Source: Actinomadura coerulea (GTDB lineage Bacteria > Actinomycetota > Actinomycetes > Streptosporangiales > Streptosporangiaceae). From it: a DNA stretch of 64,000 bases. The DNA lies in the NCBI RefSeq assembly GCF_014208105.1, contig NZ_JACHMQ010000001.1, positions 4,898,001 through 4,962,000 of the forward strand, written 5' to 3'. Both the position numbers and the translations under genes were made by a program. Position 1 is the first letter of the stretch. Every line of letters starts with the position of its first letter. Shown here in pieces: positions 1-7,718 of this stretch. The notes beneath the pieces are model-generated. The model did no database searches, was not told where the DNA came from, and saw nothing but the letters and a program-made list of their open reading frames with translations.

Positions 1-418
1 AGGTGACCTTCTCCACGATCTGCTCTAGGGAGTCGTCGGGGCTGATGTCGCTGCCGATGACCCGGCCGCCGGTGGCGCTCTGGGCCCGTCCCGCCTCGGT
101 GGCGAGGGTCAGCCGCAGCTCTGGGTAACCATGGAACCCGATCGCCCGGCAGAACCTGATGACCGTGGTCTCGGAGGTGCCGCAGTTCTGGGCGAGCTCG
201 GTGATGGTCGAGTTGGCGACCCCTTCGGGGTCGTCGATGACGCGTTGAGCGACTCTTCGCTCGGCGGGGGGCAGCGAGGGCAGCAGCGAACGGACCCGCA
301 CCACCGTGCTCAGCGGCGTGGCGTCCCTGTCCCTGCCCGCCGCGTCGTCCCGTGGCGCCGCGGGCTCCCCCGTGTTCCCCCGCTCGGGGCCCCGGTCGGG
401 GCCGATGGGTTTCCTCAT
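1..418 (-). CDS. MurR/RpiR-family transcriptional regulator (3' part outside window)
   Basis: This is the N-terminal 139 residues of an RpiR-type regulator read on the minus strand from ATG at 418; the sugar-phosphate-binding SIS domain would lie left of the window. Residues about 36-113 form the typical RpiR helix-turn-helix: a V.SLLPSLPPAERRVAQ segment, then TITELAQNCGTSETTVIRFC, then RAIGFHGYPELRLTLA. A hydrophilic 35-residue leader precedes it. The family senses amino-sugar phosphates such as GlcNAc-6-P or MurNAc-6-P. It diverges from the sugar kinase at 480, so it probably controls that gene and itself. No good Shine-Dalgarno precedes the ATG, so the start is less certain than the family call. 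It was read directly from the sequence because no downstream stop is present. Confidence 0.85.
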   Translation of the reverse strand, partial: MRKPIGPDRGPERGNTGEPAAPRDDAAGRDRDATPLSTVVRVRSLLPSLPPAERRVAQRVIDDPEGVANSTITELAQNCGTSETTVIRFCRAIGFHGYPELRLTLATEAGRAQSATGGRVIGSDISPDDSLEQIVEKVT

Positions 419-421
419 GGA

Positions 422-431
422 GGAAATTTTC
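422..431. promoter_or_regulatory. candidate RpiR operator core (AAATTT dyad)
   Basis: The divergent gap between the RpiR gene and the sugar kinase is only 61 bp and contains GGAAATTTTC, the only AT-rich block in the area, centred on a 6-bp AAATTT palindrome. A-T-rich dyads between divergent genes are common RpiR operators. The assignment rests on position and composition only. Confidence 0.25.
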
Positions 432-479
432 TTACGCGCTGGATGTCACGTCAACGTTAGGAAAGGCTACGGTCGCCAT

Positions 480-1691
480 GTGTTGACCCATTTGGCCGGT
501 CCTTACGTGGTCGGTATCGACGCGGGTGGCACGAAGACCCGCTGCGTCGTGCTGACGCTCGGGGGAGCCCTGGCCGGTTCCGGCACCGGCCCAGGGGCCA
601 ACCCCAACTCTGGAGGCGACACCGCCGGGGCGCTGACCACCGCCCTGCGGGAGGCGCTCGGGGACCTAGACCGCACCCACATCCTCACCGGCGTGTTCGG
701 CATCGCCGGCGCCGGCTCGGCCGGCCGGCCCGCCGCGGTCGCGGCGGCCCGGCAGGCCTGGCAGGCCGTCGGGCTGCGCGGCTCGCCCGCGGTGGTGACC
801 GACATCGCGGTGGCGTTCGCCGCGGGGACCAGCGAGCCCAAGGGCATCGTGGTGTTCTCCGGCACGGGCGCCGGCGCGGCGGTCATCAACGACGGCGCGA
901 TCGTGCAGCGCGCGGACGGCTACGGCTGGCTCGTCGGGGACGAGGGTTCGGCGGTGTGGCTCGGGAAGGAGGCCGTCCGGGCCGCGCTCGCCGCCTACGA
1001 CGGCCGCGGCTCCCCGACGCTGCTCACCGACTCGGTCCCCCGGGCGCTGCTCGGTCCCACCGTCGTCGCGCAGATCGACTCGGAACGGCGAAGACACCGC
1101 CACCCCTGGGCGCTGGCCATGGCCGGCGCCCCTTCGCCGCCCCCGGGCGCTCCCGTGCTGCCGCAGCCCGCCGCGCTGTCGGCCGGCGGGGGCTCCCCCG
1201 GCGGGCGCGCCACCGCCGTGCTCGCTCCCGGATCCGCCTACCCGCCGTCCGCCCGGCATCCCGCCTGCGGCAGCGGGCCGCCGGGCCCGCACGGGCCGCC
1301 GTGCCATCCCGAGTCTCCCGGCACCCCGCCCAATCCCCGCCTCGCCCAGGCGATCATCAAGGAGGTGTACGGCCGCCCGCCCGCGGCCCTGGGCCGCCTC
1401 GGCCCGGTGGTCGCCGCCGCCGCGGCCGCGGGCGATCCCGTGGCCAGGCGCATCACCGACGAGGCCGCGCAGTGGCTGCTGGCCGACGTCGACGCGGTGC
1501 GCCCCGCCCTGTCCGACCCCTGCGCACCGGTCGTCATGCACGGCTCGGTGCTCCGTGAAGGCCCCGTCGCCGAGGCCGTCCGCTCCGGACTGCGCGCCCG
1601 CTTCGCCGAGGCGCCGCGCAGCGCCGGCGACGGGGCCGTCGGCGCGGCCGGGATGGCGCTGCGCCGTCTCGGCCACCCCTTGCCGGGCTGA
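480..1691 (+). CDS. BadF/BadG/BcrA/BcrD-type ATPase, probable N-acetylglucosamine kinase
   Basis: This is a 403-residue ASKHA-fold kinase predicted to phosphorylate free GlcNAc (or a related amino sugar) released by the hexosaminidase downstream. The phosphate-1 loop VVGIDAGGTKT is at residues 10-20, the phosphate-2 motif FSGTGAGA at about 126-133, and GYGWLVGDEGS at 148-157 is typical of NagK-like proteins. I chose GTG at 480 because AGGAAAGG lies about 12 bases upstream; TTG at 483 is equally possible. Residues about 201-286 are an unusual Pro/Gly/Ala-rich segment between the two lobes, after which the conserved text resumes (LAQAIIKEVYGRPPAALG). Members normally pass directly from one to the other, so this looks like a low-complexity insertion. 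The gene is divergent from the RpiR regulator. Confidence 0.8.
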   Translation: MLTHLAGPYVVGIDAGGTKTRCVVLTLGGALAGSGTGPGANPNSGGDTAGALTTALREALGDLDRTHILTGVFGIAGAGSAGRPAAVAAARQAWQAVGLRGSPAVVTDIAVAFAAGTSEPKGIVVFSGTGAGAAVINDGAIVQRADGYGWLVGDEGSAVWLGKEAVRAALAAYDGRGSPTLLTDSVPRALLGPTVVAQIDSERRRHRHPWALAMAGAPSPPPGAPVLPQPAALSAGGGSPGGRATAVLAPGSAYPPSARHPACGSGPPGPHGPPCHPESPGTPPNPRLAQAIIKEVYGRPPAALGRLGPVVAAAAAAGDPVARRITDEAAQWLLADVDAVRPALSDPCAPVVMHGSVLREGPVAEAVRSGLRARFAEAPRSAGDGAVGAAGMALRRLGHPLPG

Positions 1692-1749
1692 GCGCCGCCC
1701 GCCCGCGGCGAAGGCCCGCCCGGCCCGGCCGATGTCAGGCCCGGCCGCC

Positions 1750-1810
1750 GGTCCATCGCGATGGACCCCGCCAAAGATCCGCAATCGCCTGCGATCCAGG
1801 GGTCCATCGT
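1750..1810. repeat. palindrome and nested inverted repeat in the nagK-nagZ gap
   Basis: Positions 1750-1767 are a perfect 18-bp palindrome (GGTCCATCGCGATGGACC). Its right half plus flank (1759-1770) can pair with 1799-1810 (GGGGTCCATCGT) through 11 of 12 positions, enclosing a smaller dyad GATCcGCA...TGCGATC at about 1776-1796. The structure lies 60-120 bp after the kinase stop and 275 bp before the hexosaminidase, with no T-run. It could be a protein-binding site, a terminator without a U-tract, or both. The remaining sequence to 2084 shows nothing I can assign. Confidence 0.5.
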
Positions 1811-2084
1811 GATTGAGCTGTGACCACGGTGGCGGCAGTGCCGCGGAAGCGGCCCCGATGGGGCCGTGCCCCGCGGGACCACCGGCCACAGGCGTGGCTC
1901 TACAGATCGGCTGCGTTGATGCGCAGCGTCGTCCGCGCGGGATGCCCCTGCCCAGGGCGACCGTCCCGCCCGTCCCCGGGCGCTGAACCGGAAGAGATCG
2001 AGTCGACAGCGGCCCCCGGGGGCGGCTACGGTCGCGGCGTCCGATGCGACCGTGTGACCGAGACCGTTCCGGGGGGCTGGTCAG

Positions 2085-3725
2085 GTGCGTGCCTCACGTT
2101 CCCTCGCGCTCGCGGCGGCGGTCCTGCTGGCAGGCGGGGCCGCCGGCTGCGGCGGCGGCGAGGGCGGGAAGGGCGGGCGGACGCCGTCCGCCCGCTCCAC
2201 CGCGCCCGGCGCGCCGCGCACGCCCGCGCCGGACGCCTGGATCCCCGGCCGGGTCGCGAAGATGAGCGTGGCCGACAAGGTGGGGCAGCTGTTCGTCCCG
2301 ACCTTCTCCAGCCGCGCCGACGCGCTCACGAAGATCAGGAAGTACCGGGTGGGCGGGCTCATCTACTTCCCCGGCAACATCGGCACCCCGGCGCGGACCG
2401 CCGCGCAGTCGAACGCGCTGCAGAAGGCCTCGAAGATCCCGCTGCTGCTCGGCGTGGACGAGGAGCAGGGCATCGTGTCGCGGACGCCGTTCGTCACGAC
2501 GTTCCCCGGCAACATGGCGCTCGGCGCGACCCGCAGCCAGGCCGACGCCCGCGCCGCCGCCCGGGTCACCGGCGCCGAGCTGCGCGCGGTCGGCATCAAC
2601 CTCGACTACGCGCCGGACGCCGACGTGAACGTCAACCCGGGCAACCCGGTGATCGGGCTGCGTTCCTTCGGGTCCGACCCGGCCCTGGCGTCCACGCTGG
2701 TGCGGGGCGCGATCGGCGGCTTCCAGGAGGCGGGGGTCGCCGCGGCGGCCAAGCACTTCCCCGGCCACGGCGACACCGCGACCGACAGCCACACCGGCCT
2801 GCCGGTGATCCGGCACTCGCCGCGGACGTGGGAGCGGCTGGACGCGCCCCCGTTCAGGGCGGCGATCGCGGCGAACGTCGACATGATCATGACCGCGCAC
2901 ATCGTCGTCCCGAAGCTCGACGGGTCGGGCGACCCGTCCACGCTCTCCAGAACGGTCCTGACGGGGCTGCTGCGCGGCAGGCTGGGCTACCAGGGCGTCA
3001 TCACCACCGACTCGCTGGAGATGGCCGGGGTCCGCGAGAAGTACGGCGACGCCGGCGTCCCGGTCCGGGCGATCAACGCGGGCGCCGACCAGCTGCTGAT
3101 GCCGCCGGACCTGCCGCGCGCCTACGACGCCGTGGTGAAGGCCGTCCGGACCGGGAAGATCTCGCAGCGGCGGCTCGACGAGTCGGTGACGCGGATCCTC
3201 AGGCTCAAGCAGCGGCGCGGCCTGTTCCAGGCGACCGCCGCCGATCCCGCCAAGGCCGCCGCGGCGGTCGGCACGCCCGCGAACAAGGCCGTCGCGCGGA
3301 GCGTCGCCGAGCACGCGGTCACCCTCGTCCGCAACGACGGCGGCCTGCTGCCGCTCAAGGGCCGGAAGGTCGCCGTCTCCGGGCCGGACAGCGGCCGGCT
3401 CCAGGCGGCCCTGCGCCGCCAGGGCGTCGCGGTCGCGGCGCCCGGCTCGGCGGACGTCACGGTGCTGACCACCCTGAACGCGGGAGCGGCGACCGCGTCC
3501 CGGATCCGGGCGCTCGGTCCGAAGCCGGTGGTCGTCGCCGCGCTGGGCCGCCCCTACGACCTCGACTCGGCGGGCGGAGCGAAGGCGGCGCTCGCCACCT
3601 ACTCCTCCAGCCGGGTCTCGGTGGAGGCGCTGGCCAGGGTGCTGAGCGGTGCGGTGAAGCCCACTGGCAGACTGCCGGTGCCGGCCGGCGGGAAGCCCGC
3701 CGGGCACGGGCTGGCCTACCGGTAG
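2085..3725 (+). CDS. glycoside hydrolase family 3 lipoprotein, NagZ-like beta-N-acetylhexosaminidase
   Basis: This is a 546-residue exported enzyme predicted to remove terminal beta-GlcNAc from peptidoglycan fragments or chitooligosaccharides. The signal peptide ends in a lipobox (LLAGGAAGC, Cys22), so it should be anchored to the outer face of the membrane. The GH3 N-terminal barrel has the hexosaminidase signature KHFPGHGDT at 223-231 followed by DSH at 234-236, the His-Asp acid/base dyad typical of NagZ. The nucleophile is expected in VITTDSLEM, Asp309. A C-terminal GH3_C-like domain follows (from about residue 390). Start GTG is preceded by a G-rich stretch. It lies downstream of the GlcNAc kinase, which suggests external release, uptake and phosphorylation of GlcNAc. 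Actinobacterial NagZ proteins are often lipoproteins, unlike the cytosolic enzyme of E. coli. Confidence 0.9.
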   Translation: MRASRSLALAAAVLLAGGAAGCGGGEGGKGGRTPSARSTAPGAPRTPAPDAWIPGRVAKMSVADKVGQLFVPTFSSRADALTKIRKYRVGGLIYFPGNIGTPARTAAQSNALQKASKIPLLLGVDEEQGIVSRTPFVTTFPGNMALGATRSQADARAAARVTGAELRAVGINLDYAPDADVNVNPGNPVIGLRSFGSDPALASTLVRGAIGGFQEAGVAAAAKHFPGHGDTATDSHTGLPVIRHSPRTWERLDAPPFRAAIAANVDMIMTAHIVVPKLDGSGDPSTLSRTVLTGLLRGRLGYQGVITTDSLEMAGVREKYGDAGVPVRAINAGADQLLMPPDLPRAYDAVVKAVRTGKISQRRLDESVTRILRLKQRRGLFQATAADPAKAAAAVGTPANKAVARSVAEHAVTLVRNDGGLLPLKGRKVAVSGPDSGRLQAALRRQGVAVAAPGSADVTVLTTLNAGAATASRIRALGPKPVVVAALGRPYDLDSAGGAKAALATYSSSRVSVEALARVLSGAVKPTGRLPVPAGGKPAGHGLAYR

Positions 3726-3814
3726 GGACCGCCGCCCCGCACCGGGGAAGCGATGGACGCGAGGGTCGCTCTGCTGGGAAGATCGGGCCGCCTTCGCGCT
3801 TCCAGGAGGTCCCC

Positions 3815-4309
3815 GTGCGCGTCCGCCCGTCCCTCGCCGCCCTGGCGCTGCTGCCGCTCCTGGCGGCCTGCGGGGGCGGCGGCGAGGTCACGATGCCTCC
3901 GCTCACCCCCGAGCCCGGCGACTCCCGGCCCGCCGAGGCCGCCACCGCCGCGCCCCCGCGGCAGACCCTCCCGGCGCGGCTGGCGCTCTACAAGTACCTG
4001 CGCGGGATCTCGGTGGGCAACGCCAGGGCGTGCGCGTACCTGGCGCCCGCCTACGAGCGGCGCGTGTTCGGCGGGCCCGGCCGGTGCCGTCCGGGGCTCG
4101 GCCGGGCCCGCGCGAAGCTGCGCCCGCGGGACCTCGCGGCGCTGCGCGGCGTGACCGTCCCGACCTGCGAGGAGGGGCCGGGCGCCGGGGAGTGCACCGT
4201 GCGGTTCGAGCACCTGCGGTGGAAGGGCGCGCCCGCCCGTCCCGGCGGCCTGCTCGCCGCGAGCTTCGTCCTGCGCGCGCACGGCGACCGCTGGCTCGTC
4301 GCGGGCTGA
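3815..4309 (+). CDS. small lipoprotein of unknown function
   Basis: This is a 164-residue protein starting at GTG 3815, seven bases after AGGAGG. The signal peptide ends in LLAAC, a clear lipobox, followed by a Gly/Pro/Ala-rich linker to about residue 50. The mature part has conserved-looking positions: YKYLRGISVGNARACAYLAP, then three further Cys residues (in GRCRPG, TCEEG, ECTV) and a final HGDRWLVAG. That tail resembles SnoaL/NTF2-like or DUF4878-type lipoproteins, where a beta-strand ending in DRWLV is typical; this is only a resemblance. It sits 89 bp after nagZ on the same strand and converges on ptsI. Confidence 0.7.
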   Translation: MRVRPSLAALALLPLLAACGGGGEVTMPPLTPEPGDSRPAEAATAAPPRQTLPARLALYKYLRGISVGNARACAYLAPAYERRVFGGPGRCRPGLGRARAKLRPRDLAALRGVTVPTCEEGPGAGECTVRFEHLRWKGAPARPGGLLAASFVLRAHGDRWLVAG

Positions 4310-4316
4310 CCGCGGG

Positions 4317-5999
4317 TCAGACCCCGAGGTCCGCCAGTCCGGGCAGGTGGGCGCGGGCCCCCTCCCTGGCCTGCTCGGCGGTGCGCGCGGCGCGGGCCGC
4401 CGCGGCCGCCGCCCGGCACTCCTCCAGCGTGTGCCGCGCGAGCGCCGCCCGCACCAGCGGGAGGGACGGCGCGCTCATCGACAGCGACGTCACGCCGAGG
4501 CCCACCAGCACGCACGCCAGCGCCGGGTCGCCGGCCGCCTCCCCGCACACGCCGCACGGGACGCCCGCGCCGGCCGCGGGGGCGACCAGGTCGAGGACGG
4601 CGGGCTGCCACGGGTCCTGGAGACGCGCGAGGCCGCCGACCTGCCGGTCCGCCGCGCACGCGTACTGGGTGAGGTCGTTGGTGCCGATGCTGAAGAACTC
4701 GACCTCCGGCGCCAGGTCGCGGGCGCGCAGCGCGGCGGCCGGCACCTCGATCATGACGCCGGGATGCTCGACCCCCGCCTCCCGGCACGCGGCCGCGAAG
4801 TAGGCGGCCTCCCCCGCGTCCGTCACCATCGGCGCCATGACCTGCAGCTTGACGTTGAGACCCGCGGCGGCGCGGGTCAGCGCGGCGAGCTGGGAGGCCA
4901 GCACGTCCGGGTGGCGCCGCATCATCCGCAGGCCCCGCTCGCCGAGCGCCGGGTTCGGCTCCTCGCCGGGGGCGGGCAGGAACGCCAGCGGCTTGTCGGC
5001 GCCGGCGTCGAGCGTCCGGACGACCACGCGGCCCTCCGGGAAAGCCTCCAGCACCCTCCGGTACGCCTCCTCCTGCTCATCGTCGGACGGCGGCGCCGCG
5101 CGGTCGAGGAACAGGAACTCCGTCCGGTACAGGCCGACGCCCTCGGCGCCGTTCGCCAGCGCCGCCTCCACGTCCTTCGGGCCGCCGACGTTGGCCAGCA
5201 GCGGGACCGGGTGCCCGTCCCTGGTCGCGCCCGGCCCGGTGGACTCCTCCAGCGCGGACACGCGGGCGGCCGCGGCCGCCCGCGCCGTGGCCACCTCCGC
5301 CTCGGACGGGTCGGGGAGCACGGTCCCCGCCGCGCCGTCGACCAGGACGCGGGTCCCCTCGGCCAGCGAGGTGGCGCCGGGGAGCGCGACCACGGCGGGG
5401 ACGCCCATCGTCCGCGCCAGGATCGCGGTGTGGCTGGTGGGGCCGCCCTCCTCCGTCACGAACGCCACGACCCGCCCCGGGTCGAGGACGGCCGTGTCGG
5501 CCGGGGCGAGGTCGCGGGCGACCAGCACGAACGGCTCGTCGGACTCGGGGACGCCCGGCATCGGCAGCCCGAGCAGACGCGCGATCGCCCGGTCGCGGAT
5601 GTCGTCGAGGTCGGTGACCCGCGCGGCCATGTACTCGCCGGCCCCGGCGAGCAGCTCCCGGTAGACGCCGAACGCCTCGAACACGGCGCGGGCCGCCGGC
5701 ACCCCCTCGCCGGTCCTGGCGCGGACGCCGTCGGCGAGGCCGGGGTCGCGGGCCATCATCGCCTGCGCGTTCAGCACGTCGCGCCCGTCGGCGTTGCCGG
5801 CCGCGGCGGCGCGCTCACCGCGCTCCTCCAGGTCGGCGGCGACGGCCTCCAGCGCGGCCAGGGCGGAGTCGCGCTCGGCGCCGGCGTCGCCGCCGTGCCC
5901 GGATCCGGCGGGCGGCTCCGGCACGGCCCCCGCGACGGTGCGCACCGGCCCGGTCCCGACGCCGGGGCTGACGCCCGCGCCCCGCATCACCTCGCCCAC
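4317..5999 (-). CDS. ptsI: PTS enzyme I, phosphoenolpyruvate-protein phosphotransferase
   Basis: This 560-residue enzyme transfers phosphate from PEP to HPr, the first step of sugar uptake by the phosphotransferase system. The swivelling phosphohistidine domain has GGPTSHTAILART with the active His at 190. The C-terminal PEP-binding barrel carries GLYRTEFLFLDR and GTNDLTQYACAADR. The length is normal for the family. The start is GTG at 5999, two bases from the HPr stop, so translation is coupled; ATG at 5987 is an alternative. It is the last gene of the minus-strand nagA-to-ptsI operon. In Streptomyces ptsI is encoded apart from nagA, so this linkage is notable. Confidence 0.95.
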   Translation of the reverse strand: MGEVMRGAGVSPGVGTGPVRTVAGAVPEPPAGSGHGGDAGAERDSALAALEAVAADLEERGERAAAAGNADGRDVLNAQAMMARDPGLADGVRARTGEGVPAARAVFEAFGVYRELLAGAGEYMAARVTDLDDIRDRAIARLLGLPMPGVPESDEPFVLVARDLAPADTAVLDPGRVVAFVTEEGGPTSHTAILARTMGVPAVVALPGATSLAEGTRVLVDGAAGTVLPDPSEAEVATARAAAAARVSALEESTGPGATRDGHPVPLLANVGGPKDVEAALANGAEGVGLYRTEFLFLDRAAPPSDDEQEEAYRRVLEAFPEGRVVVRTLDAGADKPLAFLPAPGEEPNPALGERGLRMMRRHPDVLASQLAALTRAAAGLNVKLQVMAPMVTDAGEAAYFAAACREAGVEHPGVMIEVPAAALRARDLAPEVEFFSIGTNDLTQYACAADRQVGGLARLQDPWQPAVLDLVAPAAGAGVPCGVCGEAAGDPALACVLVGLGVTSLSMSAPSLPLVRAALARHTLEECRAAAAAARAARTAEQAREGARAHLPGLADLGV

Positions 6000-6000
6000 C

Positions 6001-6273
6001 TCACGCCCCCTCGGGCTCCGGGGTGGACAGCAGCTTCTCCAGGCTGTCGAGCAGCTCGTCGGCCCCCTCGCCGTCGGCGGACAGCACGATCTCCTCGCCG
6101 TGCCGCGCGTCCAGCCCGAGCACGGCGAGGATGCTCTTGGCGTTCACCGGGGCGCCGCCGCGCTTGGACACCGTCACGTCCATCGGGGCCTTGGCCGCGG
6201 TCTGGACGAACAGCGCGGCCGGCCGCGCGTGCAGCCCCACCCTGGACTCGATCTTGACGTTGCGCTCGGTCAC
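6001..6273 (-). CDS. ptsH: PTS phosphocarrier protein HPr
   Basis: This 90-residue HPr shuttles phosphate from enzyme I to EIIA. The active-site motif GLHARPAA has His15 exactly where expected, and VNAKSILAVLGL contains Ser47 at the position equivalent to Ser46 of Gram-positive HPr. Start GTG at 6273 has GGGAG about 7 bases upstream. The tail ends in EGA at the stop that overlaps the ptsI start region. It lies 14 bp from the HAD phosphatase gene and belongs to the same operon. Confidence 0.95.
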   Translation of the reverse strand: MTERNVKIESRVGLHARPAALFVQTAAKAPMDVTVSKRGGAPVNAKSILAVLGLDARHGEEIVLSADGEGADELLDSLEKLLSTPEPEGA

Positions 6274-6287
6274 CGCATTACTCCCAA

Positions 6288-6965
6288 TCAGCTCGTTACC
6301 GTCCGGTGCACCCGCAGCGCGGGGCCCGGCACGACGTCCACTTCCATGAAATCGGCCACCAGATGGTCGGCCCTGGCCAGCGCGCCCACCGGCTGCGTGG
6401 TGACGACGCCGACGCATGTCATTCCCGCGGCCTTGACGGCCGCGACCCCCGCCGGGGCGTCCTCGAACCCGACCGCCTCCTGCGGCGGGACGTCCAGGTC
6501 GCGCGCGGCGGCCAGGTACCCCTCCGGGTGCGGCTTGCCGGTGACGACGTCCCCGGCGGTCACCACGAGGTCGAGCAGGCCGCGGACGCCCAGCATGTCC
6601 AGCAGCCGCTCGGCGTAGGGCCGCTGGCCCGACGTCACCACTGCCAGCGGCACGCCCGCGTCCGCCAGCGACCGGACGAGGTCGACCGCGCCGGGGACGG
6701 GCGCCACGTCCGGCATCCCCGGCAGCGACTCGTAGGAGACCGCCTGCTCGAACAGCTCCTCGACCGTCCGGCCGGGGAACAGGTGCGCGTGGTCGGCCAG
6801 CGCCTCGAGCCCCCGCCGCCCCGCGAACGAGCCGATCAGCGCCTCGTCGTAGGGGACGCGGTGGGCGTCGAACAGGCGCGACCACATCACGCGGTTGCGC
6901 GGCTCGGTGTCGATGAGGGTGCCGTCGAGATCGAAGACCGCCGCGCCGAGACCGATCACCGCCAT
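6288..6965 (-). CDS. HAD-superfamily hydrolase (beta-phosphoglucomutase-like sugar-phosphate phosphatase)
   Basis: This 225-residue HAD subfamily IA protein has all four motifs: FDLDGTLIDTEP (nucleophile Asp12 and acid/base Asp14), VTSGQRP (motif II), GKPHPEGY (motif III Lys) and GFEDAPAG (motif IV). The four-helix cap is present, as in YqaB/Gph/beta-phosphoglucomutase relatives. These enzymes dephosphorylate or isomerise small sugar phosphates. It lies between the EIIA gene (4 bp away) and HPr (14 bp), so it is co-expressed with GlcNAc uptake. A role in removing excess hexosamine phosphate is an inference from context; substrate cannot be read from the motifs. Confidence 0.85.
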   Translation of the reverse strand: MAVIGLGAAVFDLDGTLIDTEPRNRVMWSRLFDAHRVPYDEALIGSFAGRRGLEALADHAHLFPGRTVEELFEQAVSYESLPGMPDVAPVPGAVDLVRSLADAGVPLAVVTSGQRPYAERLLDMLGVRGLLDLVVTAGDVVTGKPHPEGYLAAARDLDVPPQEAVGFEDAPAGVAAVKAAGMTCVGVVTTQPVGALARADHLVADFMEVDVVPGPALRVHRTVTS

Positions 6966-6969
6966 GTGC

Positions 6970-7419
6970 TCAGCTCCATGTGAACAGCTCGGTCCCCTTC
7001 TCCACCTCGCCCGACTCGCGCACGTCCGACAGGGCGTCGGCGCCCGCGTCCAGCGCGACGACCGCGCAGATGGGCGAGCGGCCGCCCGCCTCGATCACCG
7101 CGGGGTCCCAGCCCACGAGCGGCTGCCCGGCGGCGACCTCGTCGCCCTCGGCGGCCAGGAGCTCGAACCCCTGCCCCTTCAGCTTGACGGTGTCGATGCC
7201 GAGGTGGACCAGGACCCCGTGGCCCTCGGCGTCCACCACGACGTAGGCGTGCGGGTGCAGCTTGACGATCTTCCCGGTGACGGGCGCGAGGGCGTGGCCG
7301 GGACCGCGCTGCGGGTCGACGGCCGTGCCCGGGCCGACCATGGCCTGGGCGAACACCGGGTCCGGGACGCCGGCGAGGCCGACGACCCGGCCGGCGACCG
7401 GGGACAGTACTCGGGTCAT
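6970..7419 (-). CDS. PTS EIIA component, glucose/GlcNAc type (Crr-like)
   Basis: This is a 149-residue stand-alone EIIA of the glucose family. The phosphorylated His is His72 in VHLGIDTVKL, and the companion His57 is in HPHAYVVVD. The N-terminal VLSPVAGRVVGL and the C-terminal VEKGTELFTW are typical of the beta-sandwich fold. It receives phosphate from HPr and hands it to EIIB encoded 35 bp upstream in the operon. Start ATG at 7419 follows AAGGGAACC. In other actinomycetes a single Crr serves several permeases, and it may do so here. Confidence 0.92.
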   Translation of the reverse strand: MTRVLSPVAGRVVGLAGVPDPVFAQAMVGPGTAVDPQRGPGHALAPVTGKIVKLHPHAYVVVDAEGHGVLVHLGIDTVKLKGQGFELLAAEGDEVAAGQPLVGWDPAVIEAGGRSPICAVVALDAGADALSDVRESGEVEKGTELFTWS

Positions 7420-7454
7420 CAGAGGGGTTCCCTTGGTCGGTCGAGGAGGTGGTG

Positions 7455-7688
7455 TCAGTCGAGGATGTCCTCGATGTCGCTGGCGATGGTGTCGGCGTCC
7501 GGCCCCACGACGACCTGCACGACGGTGCCGCTGCGCATGACGCCGTACGCGCCCGCCTTCTTGAGCGCCGGCTCGTCGACCTTTCCGGCGTCGGAGACCT
7601 CGGTGCGCAGCCGGGTCGCGCACGGCTCGATCTCCACGATGTTCTCGGCCCCGCCCAGGGCGGCGATGATGGCCTCGGCCTTGTCCAT
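7455..7688 (-). CDS. PTS EIIB component, GlcNAc type
   Basis: This 77-residue separate EIIB domain carries phospho-Cys23 in IEPCATRLR, the family signature. It takes phosphate from EIIA and passes it to GlcNAc during transport through the EIIC encoded at 11135. Start ATG at 7688 follows GAGAAGAGAGAA. GlcNAc permeases of streptomycetes similarly split EIIB (NagF) from EIIC (NagE2). Confidence 0.92.
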   Translation of the reverse strand: MDKAEAIIAALGGAENIVEIEPCATRLRTEVSDAGKVDEPALKKAGAYGVMRSGTVVQVVVGPDADTIASDIEDILD

Positions 7689-7718
7689 GCTCGTTCTCTC
7701 TTCTCGGGGTCCGGTCGC

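Noticed and set aside
1820..4309. An 829-codon open frame spanning the nagZ gene
   Set aside because: Only its last 164 codons (from 3815) make sense, with an RBS and lipobox. The rest is Arg/Gly-rich text in the wrong frame of nagZ.
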